From: Larix kaempferi
Taxonomy: Eukaryota > Streptophyta > Pinopsida > Pinales > Pinaceae
DNA: 64,000 bases
NCBI GenBank assembly: GCA_027924585.1
Contig: BSBM01001444.1
Span: 3,303,246 to 3,367,245, forward strand
Direction of reading: 5' to 3'
Position 1 is the first letter of the stretch, and each line of letters starts with the position of its first letter. Positions 23,692 through 36,319 of this stretch are shown here, piece after piece. The translations under genes and the position numbers were made by a program. The notes under the pieces were generated by a model, which made no database searches, was not told where the DNA came from, and saw only the letters and a program-made list of their open reading frames with translations.

Positions 23692-24629
23692 GTCGGACAA
23701 AATACCCTGCCACCAATACATTCATTATCTTCATATTTTGGAATGCTAGAAGTGATTATTCAACTATCCGTTCATTCTTCTCCTAGAAATTTGGAGTTTG
23801 TTTTAAACAACTGATCTTGTACCCGTGTTGGAATTCCCGGTAGCTCCACTTAATGGACACTTGTGCATTTGGGCACTTAGTACTTGGAAGTTAATGGGTG
23901 CCCTAGATTTACACTTGGGTAGGATAAACGCTAACTGATACTCATAAACTTGGAAATAAGATACAACACTTGGAAATTCCTTTCGCTCCAAATTCTATGA
24001 AATCACCATCAACAACGCCTTACACAATCTTGAAGCTTTGGAAAAAGTGTTGAAATTCAGTGAGAATGATTGACATTAAGTGCCAATGGAAGAGATGGAA
24101 GATGATGTGGCTGTGTGTTCATCTTGTCATTGTTTGACATAAGCTGGAACTATGCTTGATCACTTCCTTTGTTGTTGTTGGAAAATAGTTAAACACCTAG
24201 GACTTACTTTTAATAGTTATTTTAAATTTGTTTGATGCTACTTGAAAAAAAAATCTTCAAACTGTAACCGAGCCCATTCCATACAAGCATCAAAAACATT
24301 AATGTTCTGTATTTGACGAGAGCATCTCTTAACATTTCAAAAATATGCTGCCTTGCAGGTAGTATTGATTTTTTTTAATTGATTCCTCTAGTACCATGTT
24401 GCCTCCATCAATCATTGGCTTACGATATGCAACACATCAAGCATCAATATACAGTCTTGATGATGGTGTGTCAACAACAGAGATGACACCTGAAATTGAA
24501 CCAAAGAAAGATTAGTCAAATATATTCTCAGTCTCAGAGCCAAACTTCGCATGCAGAGCACGTACTTGATCTGCAAGGTTAATTCTTCACAAAGCCATGA
24601 CGCTGAAGGTTTTTTTTATCTACTCAAGT

Positions 24630-25546
24630 TATCTACTTGATACAAAACCTGATTAATCATATTTGGCTTTGATACATTTTCCATATCAATAACACTTATG
24701 CTTCCATGTGGGATGCAACCAATGCGTTTAATTGTTGAACATCATGGCTTCCAATCTTAGACCAACTTAATGCTTTTTCAGATAGTTCAATTAAAGAACC
24801 TTCTTGTCATAAGGAGGACAATATGTGTCGTCTTCATTTCTCACTGAACTGCATTGTCTTCTCTTTTACAAAATCAAATTCATAAAGAGTACGATTTAAG
24901 GGAACATGCCACAAGGCCTTTTCAAATCTCATCTTTAATGCAGCGATGTCATAATCTATTGCTTCTTAGTTTTGGAATCCTTTGATGGAATACAATTCTA
25001 CAGTAATTGGGGTTTCTTCTAGAACCCATGGATCTCCCATAATTCCCAGAAGCTCACCATCCATATTCTCGACAGCATGAAAGGAACTTCAAATGGAATA
25101 AACCAACTATCACACACTTGCTTCCTATAAATGATTATCACAATTATATCCACGGGCATGCTTAGTCTTGCTCAACACCTGGTGTAAACTTGGCGTTGTT
25201 GGACATTGATGAATTTTACGCATGGATGCTTGATAACCTCTAACACTTGTCACTTGAGCTTTCATTCTTTGGAAATACATTAGCACCTTCTCAAAATCAT
25301 CTCCTCCATTGTAGCAAACAATAAGTTTGTGCTTCCCTTGACGAGAGTAGAGAACTGAACGAACCATACAATAATAAACTGGATGAGATGATTGTTTCTC
25401 ATTCTTCAATCTCTTTGCTTTGGATAAGCAATTACCTCTCAAAACCATACACCCTTTCTCAAAACAATACACCCTTTTGGATAAAGAGAAGTTTCATTGT
25501 TTTGTGCAAATGCAAGGAAATATTTTCGAGCCTTCGGACCTGCCAT
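24630..25546 (-). pseudogene. decayed unidentified protein-coding region
   Basis: Minus-strand frames read in turn like one protein: from ATG 25,546 (KARKYFLAFAQNNETSLYPK), then 25,472-25,125 (115 open codons, with VYYCMVRSVLYSRQGKHKLI and GDDFEKVLMYFQRMK), then about 25,070-24,870 (GELLGIMGDPWVLEETPITV, MRFEKALWHVPLNRTLYEFD), and last near 24,690-24,650 (SVIDMENVSKPN). A 20-bp tandem duplication near 25,436-25,476 causes the first frameshift; others and stops follow. Composition is that of a folded soluble protein, with no retroelement motif. I do not recognise the family; a host-gene or domesticated-element relic are both possible. Confidence 0.5.
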
Positions 25547-25770
25547 CTTATTCCATCCAAAAATTGAAAATGATATGAGAAGCAAACACTAAGATGCAAT
25601 ACATATATGACATGGCCGCAAGAACTACTCCACGATGGTAATGAGAATTGAACAAATGGTCCCTCATGCTACATCTGCCATATTTTCATACTAAATCCAT
25701 AAAGCCACCTCGTGCCAAGAATTGGCGTGGTATAGTCAATGCCTTAACAGAATCTAGGGCTAAACCTTTT

Positions 25771-25910
25771 TTGTTAAGCACTGAAACCATATCTTCTTTC
25801 TAACATTCGGTCTTTGACTTTGGGATACACATGGATACATTTGTTAAGCATTGAAACCATGTCATCTTTCTAACATTCGGTCTTTGACTTTGGGATACAC
25901 ATGGATACAT
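25771..25910. repeat. 70-bp tandem duplication
   Basis: Two adjacent copies starting ttgttaagca and containing taacattcggtctttgactt differ at about three positions, so the duplication is fairly recent. Confidence 0.92.
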
Positions 25911-27040
25911 TAGACGAGTTTTTGACATTAAGCACAATGAAGAAGAATCGTAGATAAATGACTCGACTTTAAACACAAGACACTTTATTTATTCATGGGC
26001 CTAAAGTGAGGCTTCATGATTTTATTTAAAAGGCATATGGGATGATTAAGGTTAAAAATTCATTATCAATTCAACAGAAAAGAAAAGGAATAAGCCATCC
26101 TTTAGAAAAACTTAAGCATAAGTCACTTATGATAAAAATTAAAAATGGATCATGCACCAGCAACGCGATTTTAGAAACGAAACCTTGACATTAGATTCAA
26201 AAGGATAAACAAAGTGGATTTCAACATCAAAAAGTTTGAAATTTGCCATAAGACATTAAAAATCCATAAATGAGTTACCTAAGGAAAAGGCTTTTAGCAA
26301 AATTAGAGACTAAAATTTGAAACAAAATACACTAACTCTTTGAACAAAACTTTGGTAAAGAAGATTTTGGCAAGTTCGATGCAAAAAGTGATTAAAAGCT
26401 AAAAATTTTGATGGGGTAAAATTTAGTGATAACAACACCAATTGTTAAAGAGTTTTCCTTTGGTTCTACTGTATATAAGACAACTATTTTTTAGTGTGTG
26501 AAGCAAATACTCCATAAGGGTTTTAAGCTATGTGGACGTCACTACTTATTTTTAGCCTTCTCTGCAAATCAATCGAGAGACCGTTATGCATGCTTCTTTG
26601 CTCAAGGGAAGGATTTACTATCTACCCTACTGATATGCTGAGCTACAAAAAACCTAAAAGTTGTATTTATTTATATCTTACTGTGTAGCATGTGAGATGA
26701 ACCTTACAGGTTAGGTATATATTCCTTAGGTTATAACTTACTAGTAAATGATCTTAATACCCTTAGGATCTAGCACTATGAAATTGAAATCAATTATGGA
26801 GATGGTGACTCTTATTTGGCCCAACTTTTATGGCATTCAACGTTTTGCATGCCAAGATCAAGCTCCATTTTATTTTGCTAGAAATTTGTTTTTTTGTCAA
26901 ATCTAGAACAACTTGAGACTTTAAAAAACAAACGCTCTTATGTCAGAAAAGTGTAAGCTCTCTGTGCATTTTCTTTTGCAAGAAAGGTTCAAAGATTTTA
27001 GATAATTTTGTGACACCATTGGGTGACTTTAAGACTTTAT

Positions 27041-27232
27041 GTTTTATGTTTTTCACACATCACAATATATTGGACTGATGGATATTCCTACTTATGTTTA
27101 GGCAGAGGCCTAGAGTTTCATAATCTTAAAGTAAATGTTTTATGTTTTTTGTACATCACAATATATTGGATTGACAGATATTCCTACCTATGTTTAGGTA
27201 GGTGCTCAAAGTTTCATAATCTTAAAGTTAAT
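27041..27232. repeat. 96-bp tandem duplication
   Basis: Two adjacent copies share gttttatgtttttt, acatcacaatatattgga, gatattcctac and gtttcataatcttaaagt; identity is roughly 85 percent by eye. Confidence 0.85.
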
Positions 27233-30168
27233 GTTTTCCAAAAATACTATTTGGAGACCATATTTAGTATTGATTTGTATGGGAAAATGTCAAAGACAAG
27301 AGAAGAGGGTGTCAAGATTGTCTAATTATTTATGTCTCAACTCATGCAGAAAACCTACACTACTATATGCAGGATGAAATTTGTAGATAACTTGCTTTTG
27401 GAATTGATTATGAAAGAAATGTTAATATAGAATAACTTAGAACTGCTACTTAAGCACAAATACAATTTAGTGTTTAATGACTTGTCTCCTGGATGTTTTT
27501 CTTTACTGCCAACTTTTTTCTCAATTTTAAAATTACATGTGGTATTATGTGAAGTATTTGGATATAACAATAGGATGGATGAAAGATGAAGAAGAAAATA
27601 AAAATTCAAGGCCAACTTTGTTTACAAACCAAAATTTAGACTTTTTAAGGGGGGTATGATCATGTAAAGTCATGACAAGAATTTACTTTGAAATGCGAGC
27701 ATAACAAAGATTGATGGTTAACTTGTTCTTGGAATAATGATTCTCTTCTTCTTGCATTGTCCATGAAATAGAAACTATATGATTGTCCAATAATATAAGT
27801 GACTCTATAATGTTTGTTCCTTCAAATATTTTATTTTGTTGGTACAAAGCTATGGAGACACATAACTAGCTAGCTACAATCCAATGAGACAAATCCATCC
27901 CAAAATGTGAAGAAATGAATTTACAAGTACTCCAACAGATGATTGTTGTCTTAAAGATCAACCATCACAAGAGTAGAGTTGACAAAGATGAACAACTTGA
28001 ATACTATAAGAATAGAATTAACAAAAATGGATCTCAACACATGCAACCTACTTGAACACATCCTAAATATGTCACATTATCATACTAGCATATGTCTATT
28101 GTCTACTTGCTATAGAAATCATGTTGTATGGAAATTGATTTATAACAATATTCAAAACTACCTATATCATAATATAAGAAAATAAACTCATATCATGCAT
28201 TTAGCAATTACAAATGTCTCACCTATTGGAAGAATTTAGGTTTAATTCATGCCTTTCCTTATATGTTACTAATGTTAAAACAATCTCCTTGTTTTTACTT
28301 TGGATCTCTTACTTCCATAATGTATAATATAATTCTAGAGAAATTTGACAAGCAATTGAATTTCCTAATTTTGTAGACATTACAAAAGGAATTGAATAAT
28401 TGATTCTCAAGGTAATCAAAAGTCTTTCAAAGAAAAAAAATAATTATTGAATCTACAACACAATTTACTCAATAACATGTCTAACAAGTAAAATATTTGA
28501 TTTAGGAACCAATAAAATTTTTAACTCTTTCAATTAATATTGCATGACTATATTTCTTGATGTATGATCAAATTTTCAGAATTATGATTTCTCCATGCTC
28601 ACTATACAAATTTCAAAATATATGTAATCAACAATGGATACTCATTTACTTCATAAAAATTAGTGACATGCAAAATAATTATATTGAGGATTATCATCTT
28701 CCATGTTTTGTAAACCTATAAATAAAATTTTCAAGGGAAGGGCAACTCCAAAAACAACTTAGTATGGATATATCCTAGCACACATTAAAGGTCCCAATCC
28801 TTCCATCGAAAGTAGAGGATGTAGACATGCATTCAATCTTACAAAAAAAACCCAACCCCTCATAAACATATTCCTACAATTGGCATCACTTTAAGGAAAT
28901 GAAGCATGGCATGAATTAGAAAACTTATATTGAGAAAGGGAAACATTACCTTTAATTGAATTCAAAGAAGTTATATACTTAATATTACTATCTAGCCTCC
29001 ACTATCCTTGTAAAATTCATCAAACACAAAACACGTCAAAAAGGTGAAACTAGGAACAAAGGTATGTCTATGAACATTTAATATCACTAGCGAGGAGACA
29101 TAAACTCTACAAATATACATTCATTTAAATTTTAGGTAAGCTACTTTAAACCTAAACCTAGATTATTATAATTGTAATTAGCTACTCAAATTCAAAAGAA
29201 GTTAGAAATCTAATTATTTGATGAAAACAAAAAGAATTGTTAATCGTAGCTTTAATTATGGAAAGCTCCAAATTGTCTTTCATGGCTTCAAACATTGTCC
29301 CCTTCTTGGATTTCCAACAATCAAAAGCCAAAGGGTGGGTCGTGGGTTATCCCCATCTTTGTCTGTCAATGATCAAAAGCTTGATTTTGGAACTGACTTA
29401 GAATACGATGATATTGTGCTATATACTATAGAGGGACATATTTGGAGATATCACAACTACACCCTTACCAATTACTAAGGAATCATTGAGCCTTCAAGTC
29501 CAAATGAGATATAACTTAATCATAAGGTGGAGAGTTTAGAAGAGAAAAATGATATTTTTCTAGAGTCAAAATTTCTACATCAAAATATAAATTTATTTTT
29601 TCAAACAACCATGAAAAATTAAAATTGTAATAGAACTCCCTTCCTTTGAAAAGAAAATTTTAGAATCAAACCAAGAGATTGCAAAATGAGTTAGCATCGT
29701 ATTCATAAAAAACTTCAATTAATCATCATTTATACAACTCAAAGGAAACCACACAACAAGCTCTTCATGACATTTGTTTTACTACTCTCTTTTTCACTTT
29801 ATTATCTCTACTATTTTTTTCCCTTTCGGCTTCCATTTGCACATTATGGGGCAATTGCTAGTTTTAAGTTAAGGAGAAGTTTCCATGAATCGATCGAATA
29901 ACATGAAAAAAATGAACTACAATAGCCTTCTCGCCCTCATAATTGGGAAGGTGTAGTTTTTACATCTAATGACTTTGCTTTAGAATAGTCTATAAATCTG
30001 AGAAACAAGAGTCTCTGAGGCCATTTCCCACATGCTATTGAAAAGTTTCATGTCTTGAAAATTCTGAATTTGCTCACATAGACCGTGCTTGGAAAAATAT
30101 TTCTTGGGCTTAAAAATTATGAACAACTGGAGAGAGTTGATCTTAATAGTAACATTGCTCCCTGTTCC

Positions 30169-30720
30169 TTTCACACCATGGAAACCTGATCCACTTTTAT
30201 AAACTATAGTAACATGATTGCTTCTTATATAGAAATCACCCAAACGAACTGGCCAATGTCCAACCCATATGAAAATATTTTAGATTCAATATTTGTTACA
30301 TTTACTAAGAAGTCAAACTTGTGCATATTGTATTACTTGGTTGTGTTTTCTTCCTTATTTGTCTTTAGAATGGAAAAACCACTTATATGTGATTGGTCAT
30401 TTTTTAACATTGTGTGTATCAAATGTATGATGCTTGTGCATGTTTCATTTCTTGTATCTAGAAACCTTGTGAATTGCATTGTCTTTCATCCTGTATAGAC
30501 CTTTTAATTTAGTCTCGTTGTCAGTGAAACTTGCCTGGCTGTTGCCAAAATAGGATTTCCAATGCAATAGCCCTAGAAATAGGACTGTCTAAGTATTTGC
30601 AATTCCATTAGTTAGGTAAAACCCAGTTTCAAAAATGGGCAATTCAACTAGGTGAATCTAAACTAGTCTTCTATGCAGATCATCCGATTATGTATAGATA
30701 AATAGTAAATACAGAAATTT
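30169..30720. repeat. dispersed direct repeat, copy 1
   Basis: Begins tttcacaccatgg and matches 32,685-33,290 over about 550 bp, including aagaagtcaaacttgt, gtctttagaatgg and ccactatatgtgattgg. Not coding. It could be part of a non-autonomous element, but no ends with target duplication were seen. Confidence 0.75.
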
Positions 30721-32509
30721 TATTGTAAGTTGTACTTATCGTTGGTCTCTGTTAGTCCTAAAGTCTGCTAACTTGACTACGGGATAGCAGTGTTCACGCA
30801 CCTCAGATTTTAAGGATTGTTTTTGTGATTTTGGTGGATAACAATATAAAAGTCAAGTGTGTAAAGACAAAGTACAGAGACACAAATGCAGAAGGAATGA
30901 CAGTACCGTTGTACAGGATCCAAGAGACAGGTTTCAAAACATACAAATACAGGGAATAAACAAACAGTTCATCACTGCACAATATGTAAAAGTGTAGGTA
31001 CTTAAAATAACATTTCAAACATCAGTAAGCATAAATATCCACTTACCAACACAGGATCTATATAGAAAACATCTATATAAACTGGAATGTAAACAAGGGT
31101 TCAAACAGAACCACAGAATATCCACACAGCATAAAGTTTAAAACCTAGCTCCAAATAGATAATTTGTCATTCATAAAGCAAAGAAGTTCTTACACAGATA
31201 AGAAATTGCAAAACTGTACAATTCTCCCAGAATATTCGACCTTCATCAGTCTCCCCTTTCCAAAATGTTACAATATGCATTATATAGATGATGAGGTCGA
31301 AATCCTCCCAAATCCCAAAGATAACAATCAGTTACAATCAATTTCTGAAACTGCCTGCCAAAAAAATTGGGCCAAACTGCTGAAAATTGGGGTTTAGAGA
31401 TGGATTTGGTTCTCCAAATCTGTGACACTTGTGTATAAATCGAAAGAGGTTGTTGTATATTGGTTTGTTGTGAGAAAAAACTCTCTCAATTCTTTGAGAT
31501 TCATTTTCATTTGCCCGAGATCTGTATTTCAAAAACATGTGTCAAACAGGGAAATTCTGAGATCCGAAAATTAGGGCTCAGAGATGGATTCGATTCTCCC
31601 AATATGTGACACATGTAGGAAAACTGAGAGAGGTTATTGTTCTCTAACATGTTAGGAACAAAAAACTCCACCTGTTTCGCAAAATTATTCTCCAGTCGCT
31701 CAGAATCATCATTTGAAAATGATGACTCAGCACAGTAAAAACGTCACATTTCTTTATGAGCAAAGGACGGTTCTTCTATTTGGGATTCAAATTCTTTACC
31801 AAGGAATTTTGCAGTAAATCTCCTCGCCTCTTCATCCAGTGTTGGCTATTCATCAATAATAGACTCTTGGCACCCTGTAGCTTAGACACCAACTTGGTCA
31901 TTGGATTATGCACAAATCAATGGTATTAGCTTTGGATTTTTTAGTATTTCCACACCAAAACTCACACCATAACCATTCTTAAAACAGTGAGAATATTGGT
32001 ACTGTATGTTGAGCATAACTTGGAAGAAAGGCACTAAAATGATATGGCTTGCTACGCAGGTGATCCTTCCATAAACCCTATTTCCAGAATCCAGAGACTG
32101 ATCAGCTTCATTATTGTTTTGGTAACCCTACACAAAAACCCAACCCCGGCAAGCTGACAGCCTGTATACATATGAATGATGAGATACATTGCCAGTCCAT
32201 GTTAAACATAGGCAATACTTTATTAAATCTTAACTTTGCATAAACTATGAAAGGACTTTAATTAATTTATAGGAGCTTAGGCTTTTAAACTATGATTTTG
32301 CAAATGCATAAAAATGATTATTAAAAACGAAGATCAAGCAACCAAAACATAGGAAAAAGGGAAATAAAAAGGAAACAAGGACAAAGGTGAAAATCAAAAG
32401 TTCTAGTAAACAAGCTAACAGACCTAGGAAAAACAGTCTCTATATCAATATTCCTGAAGAACTTCATTATTTCAGTGTTGTAGTCATCTTGTATTTGTAT
32501 TTTTTTAGT
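30721..32509. other. sequence between direct repeats, no gene recognised
   Basis: Within it, 31,385-31,470 and 31,570-31,650 share gagatggattcgattctcc, tgtgacac and gaaaagaggttattgt-type words, a diverged duplication of about 185 bp spacing. No coding motif on either strand. Confidence 0.45.
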
Positions 32510-33480
32510 CACTAATCTTTAAATGAAGCTTATGGTAACAAATTACCTGGTATAATAGGTATGGTTGAAGGCATGCATAATTCTCACTTGTTGGCATTAA
32601 AGCTATGTAAATCTAAACTAGTATTCTCTGTAGACACCTGCATTTGATTCTGTACAAATAAAAAAAATACTAAATACAGATTTCTTTCACACCATGGCAA
32701 TCTGATCCACTTTTAAAAACTATACTAAAACGATAACCTATTGTATATCGATCCCCAAACGAACTGGGTAATTGCCATCAATTGTATATGAAAATATTTT
32801 ACATTCAATATCTATTACATTTATTAAGAAGTCAAACTTGTTCATATTGTATTACTTTCCAGTGATTTCTTCCATATTCGTCTTTAGAATGGTGAAACCA
32901 CTATATGTGATTGGTAATTTTTTAACATTCTCTATATCAATTCTGCATGTATCATTCATTTCTTGTATCTAGAAACTTTGTGAATTGCACTGTCTTGTAT
33001 CTTGTTTAAACCTTTTAACATAGTCTGGGTCTAAGTGAAACTTGCTTGGTTGCTGCAAGAGTAGGCTATCCAATGCGATAGCCCTACAAAATAGGACTAT
33101 TCAATAATTTGCAATTTTATTAGTTAGCTGGAAATAAAGCTTATGGTAACAAATTTCCATGGTCTACAAGGTACTGTCAAAGGCATGCATAGTTCCAACA
33201 TGTCGGGTCAAAGCTAGGTGAATCTAAACTATTCTTCTTTGCAGACAAAGGTATTTGATTGTGTTTACATCATAGAATATGAATAGTAAATACATATATT
33301 TTATTGTTAGCTTTAGGTATCATGGTCACTATATCAATATTGTTGAAGAAATTCATTTTGCAATATTGTAGTCATTTTGTAGTTTTAGTCACTAATCTTT
33401 GAATCAATCTTATGATAACAAATCTCCATAGTAGTAAGTATACTATGTACTGTCAAAGTCATGCATAATTCCCACTTGTT
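32510..33480. repeat. dispersed direct repeat, copy 2, with internal repetition
   Basis: Contains the second copy of the 30,169 repeat. A sub-block (aagcttatggtaacaaat, then caaaggcatgcat, then gtgaatctaaact) occurs near 32,525, 33,135 and 33,405, the last one partial. The arrangement suggests a duplicated non-autonomous element. Confidence 0.65.
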
Positions 33481-36319
33481 AACTGATTTGAAACAAAACA
33501 TAAAACACTTCCTTCCACACACTTTTCAGTGTTTGTTCCCATCCTTGACTAGTAAAAATACATTTACAAATTGTTTTCACTTCAAAGTGTGTTGCTATTT
33601 TAAGCGAACAAAATTCTCCCACCAACTGAAGTGGATATCGATATATAAGTTCTGGATATCAATATATAAAGTTATGATACATGAAATATTTTTCGAGAGA
33701 CAATTCCTAGCTTTAAAATGATCTCTTTAGAGTAGCATTTCCTCTAACACTGATTGGTTCTCTAATTTGCCACGTTTCAATCATTGGATTTGCCTCCACT
33801 TCCTATCACTTGTAAACTTGTCAACCATTTGAAAAAAAAACAAGATAGACAATCAGAACAAATGAACCATGTTGAGCTATTTTTCCATTATTATTATGTA
33901 AGCAAATACAAAATATAAGCAACAATTAACAGTAAACTGATTTTAAATATGTCCAGACCTTTTCATTCACTACGAAAAAAAAGAAGACTCACACTGAAAA
34001 AAAGCCATTGGCCATATAAATTAAATGTTTATTTCTGTACCTTCTATTGATTTGCATAATGTCGTTGACCATGTCTATAGCAGTTAACAGTCTCTGTATT
34101 GCTCTTTGTGTTAACATCAATAGCATAGATTAAACCTGAAGCTTGAAAACTGGTGTACTAACTTTGAAAAGCTTTGAACAATAATGCTATTAATGTCAAA
34201 CAATGGTAGTTAATTCCACCATTGCAATTCTTTGTCTTGATAAAGGTAAAAAACATAGTGAATTGAATATCAATACATTGATCAGATTCATTGGCTTAAC
34301 ATGTACACAAAAAATCTATTCATTCTCAAAAGATGCTACTTATGTATATACATATAGTTAAAAGTCCAAAAGTGTCTTTGCTGATTTATGATTTATCATT
34401 GACATCTTTGTTGTCCCTTAAATCAATTGACATCATTGCACAACCAACTCTTAAGGTGCACAAATGTTTCCAATCAATTTTAGCACAAAGAAATTATTGC
34501 TTCTAGCTATGAAGTTAAATGTTTTGGCTGACATAGATACTATGTGCATAATGACATGCAACAGTGGAAGACAAAACTTGCTTTCGAACGTTTTTGCAAA
34601 TTTGGAAGACTGCAATATCTATATAATTTTCTCTCTCCAGTAATAACAAGGAAGTTCAAGCCCATATATTGAGCTGGTTTTCACAAGTGTAAAATGTCTT
34701 GTAATTCTACAAATACAAACGGATATGAAAAAAAAAGGATAGACTATAGCCCAAGCTGATTTTGATCCATAAAGTTTGGGGAACATTGTTTTTTCCCATA
34801 AGTTGTTCTCCATGGATGTTTTTGCCTTCCTCTTAATGGAAATCATTTCCTATTTTTAATATTTTAACCTATGCAAAATGTTATGTCTTGACTTTATTAA
34901 ATCATTTATAGTATTCAATATAACATAGTATTACTGTTTTTTATAACTTTTACTGACAAAAATAAAATGACACAACAACAAAATTCTACTTCACAACCGA
35001 ACAACTTTCTCTTATTTTTTTTATATCTCAATGCTCTTGTTTCCTTGACAACAACAACGATTTCAATAACATACATTGTAACTAATACTCCCTCTGCATT
35101 AACCTTGCAGAGACATTGGCTCTTGTCTTACTATTATTATTATTATTATATATTAATATATTATATAATGTATCACCTTCCTGAACGCTATTAAACGTGT
35201 TTGTGGTTGGTGTGGGACTTGGCTAATGGTACTACAATGTGCCACGAATATGAACTGCACTCACCAACTTTGGTATCACACATCTGACCGTCGTATCATG
35301 GCATTAAATTCAGAATTCACTTATTCATCTCACTTGGTCGCCTAGGCAATAGCTTACATGTACCTAGAGTTTTACATTAATCTTTTGTTCGTCCCTAATT
35401 TAAACTAAACTTAATGAACTATGACCTCGGTGATGGTTTCAATGATACAGGCATGGGGGTTCACTCAATGAACTTGTTACATAGCACGATCGTTGGCATG
35501 ATATTAAAGTATATCCCTAATTTCACTAAATATTGGAAAATGCATCCTATAATTGTATTGTTGACCCCCCCTCCCAATATGCCTTTCCAATTAAGAAAAC
35601 CCCTAGTTTCACTAGATATTGTAGGTATCCATTTTTATCAACCCATTTTTAACACCCCCTTTATATCATATTATCAACTTGTAACAAACAAGACTCAAGA
35701 TCCCTCACACATCTTAGTATAAGAAAACAATATGCTAAATAAAATAATAGTATAATGCTAATAATGATCCCACTAGGATTGTAGGGGCAACTGATCAATT
35801 TGTAGAATTGGATAGTGGAAGACCCAATGAAATAGTACCTGGGAAGGAAAAATGCGTAAAAGGAAACATAGTCAAGAGATCAACATAACAAAGAATGTAA
35901 AATACTAAGAGTCCAATTGTTATTGCAATGCTTAGAAAAGATGAGAATTGCATATGTTTCACACCACAGCCTGTCAATCTACCAATTTTATATAATGTAA
36001 ATACAAATATAGCCATAGAGAGCTCATGTTTTCTCTAAGCTTAATAAATTAAACTCCATAAAAATGAAAAATTGAAACCCTTTCATGGATGGACTCCCCT
36101 ACATTCCTATAAAAAAAACATCATTGATGTTTGAACCCAAATGAACATAGAAAAATTCCTTTACTTTTTAATAACACCATATGATCATGTGCAGAGTGTG
36201 TTTGGGTCATTCACAAGATCTAATGAATTTCCTTCACTTCCTCTACATTTATTTTTGCAATCAAGGGAATTAACAACATCTAGTTACCTTTTATTGGCTT
36301 ATATCTAGTTTTTTATTGT
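33481..36319. other. AT-rich DNA, no gene recognised
   Basis: No supported genes. A TAT/TTA microsatellite lies near 35,130-35,165. A 73-codon minus ORF (36,016-35,795) is hydrophobic but has no family motif. Confidence 0.5.

Larger units (their letters stand above)
21452..24629. other. AT-rich DNA, no gene recognised
   Basis: No supportable coding region; ORFs up to 128 codons (22,474-22,860, minus) show no motif and are taken as chance. Holds a 44-45 bp duplication (22,454-22,542) and an LTR/PBS-like edge at 23,678-23,691. Confidence 0.5.
25547..30168. other. AT-rich DNA, no gene recognised
   Basis: No ORF with a recognisable motif. Two short tandem duplications stand out (25,771-25,910 and 27,041-27,232). 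The remainder is unique-looking AT-rich sequence. Confidence 0.5.
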
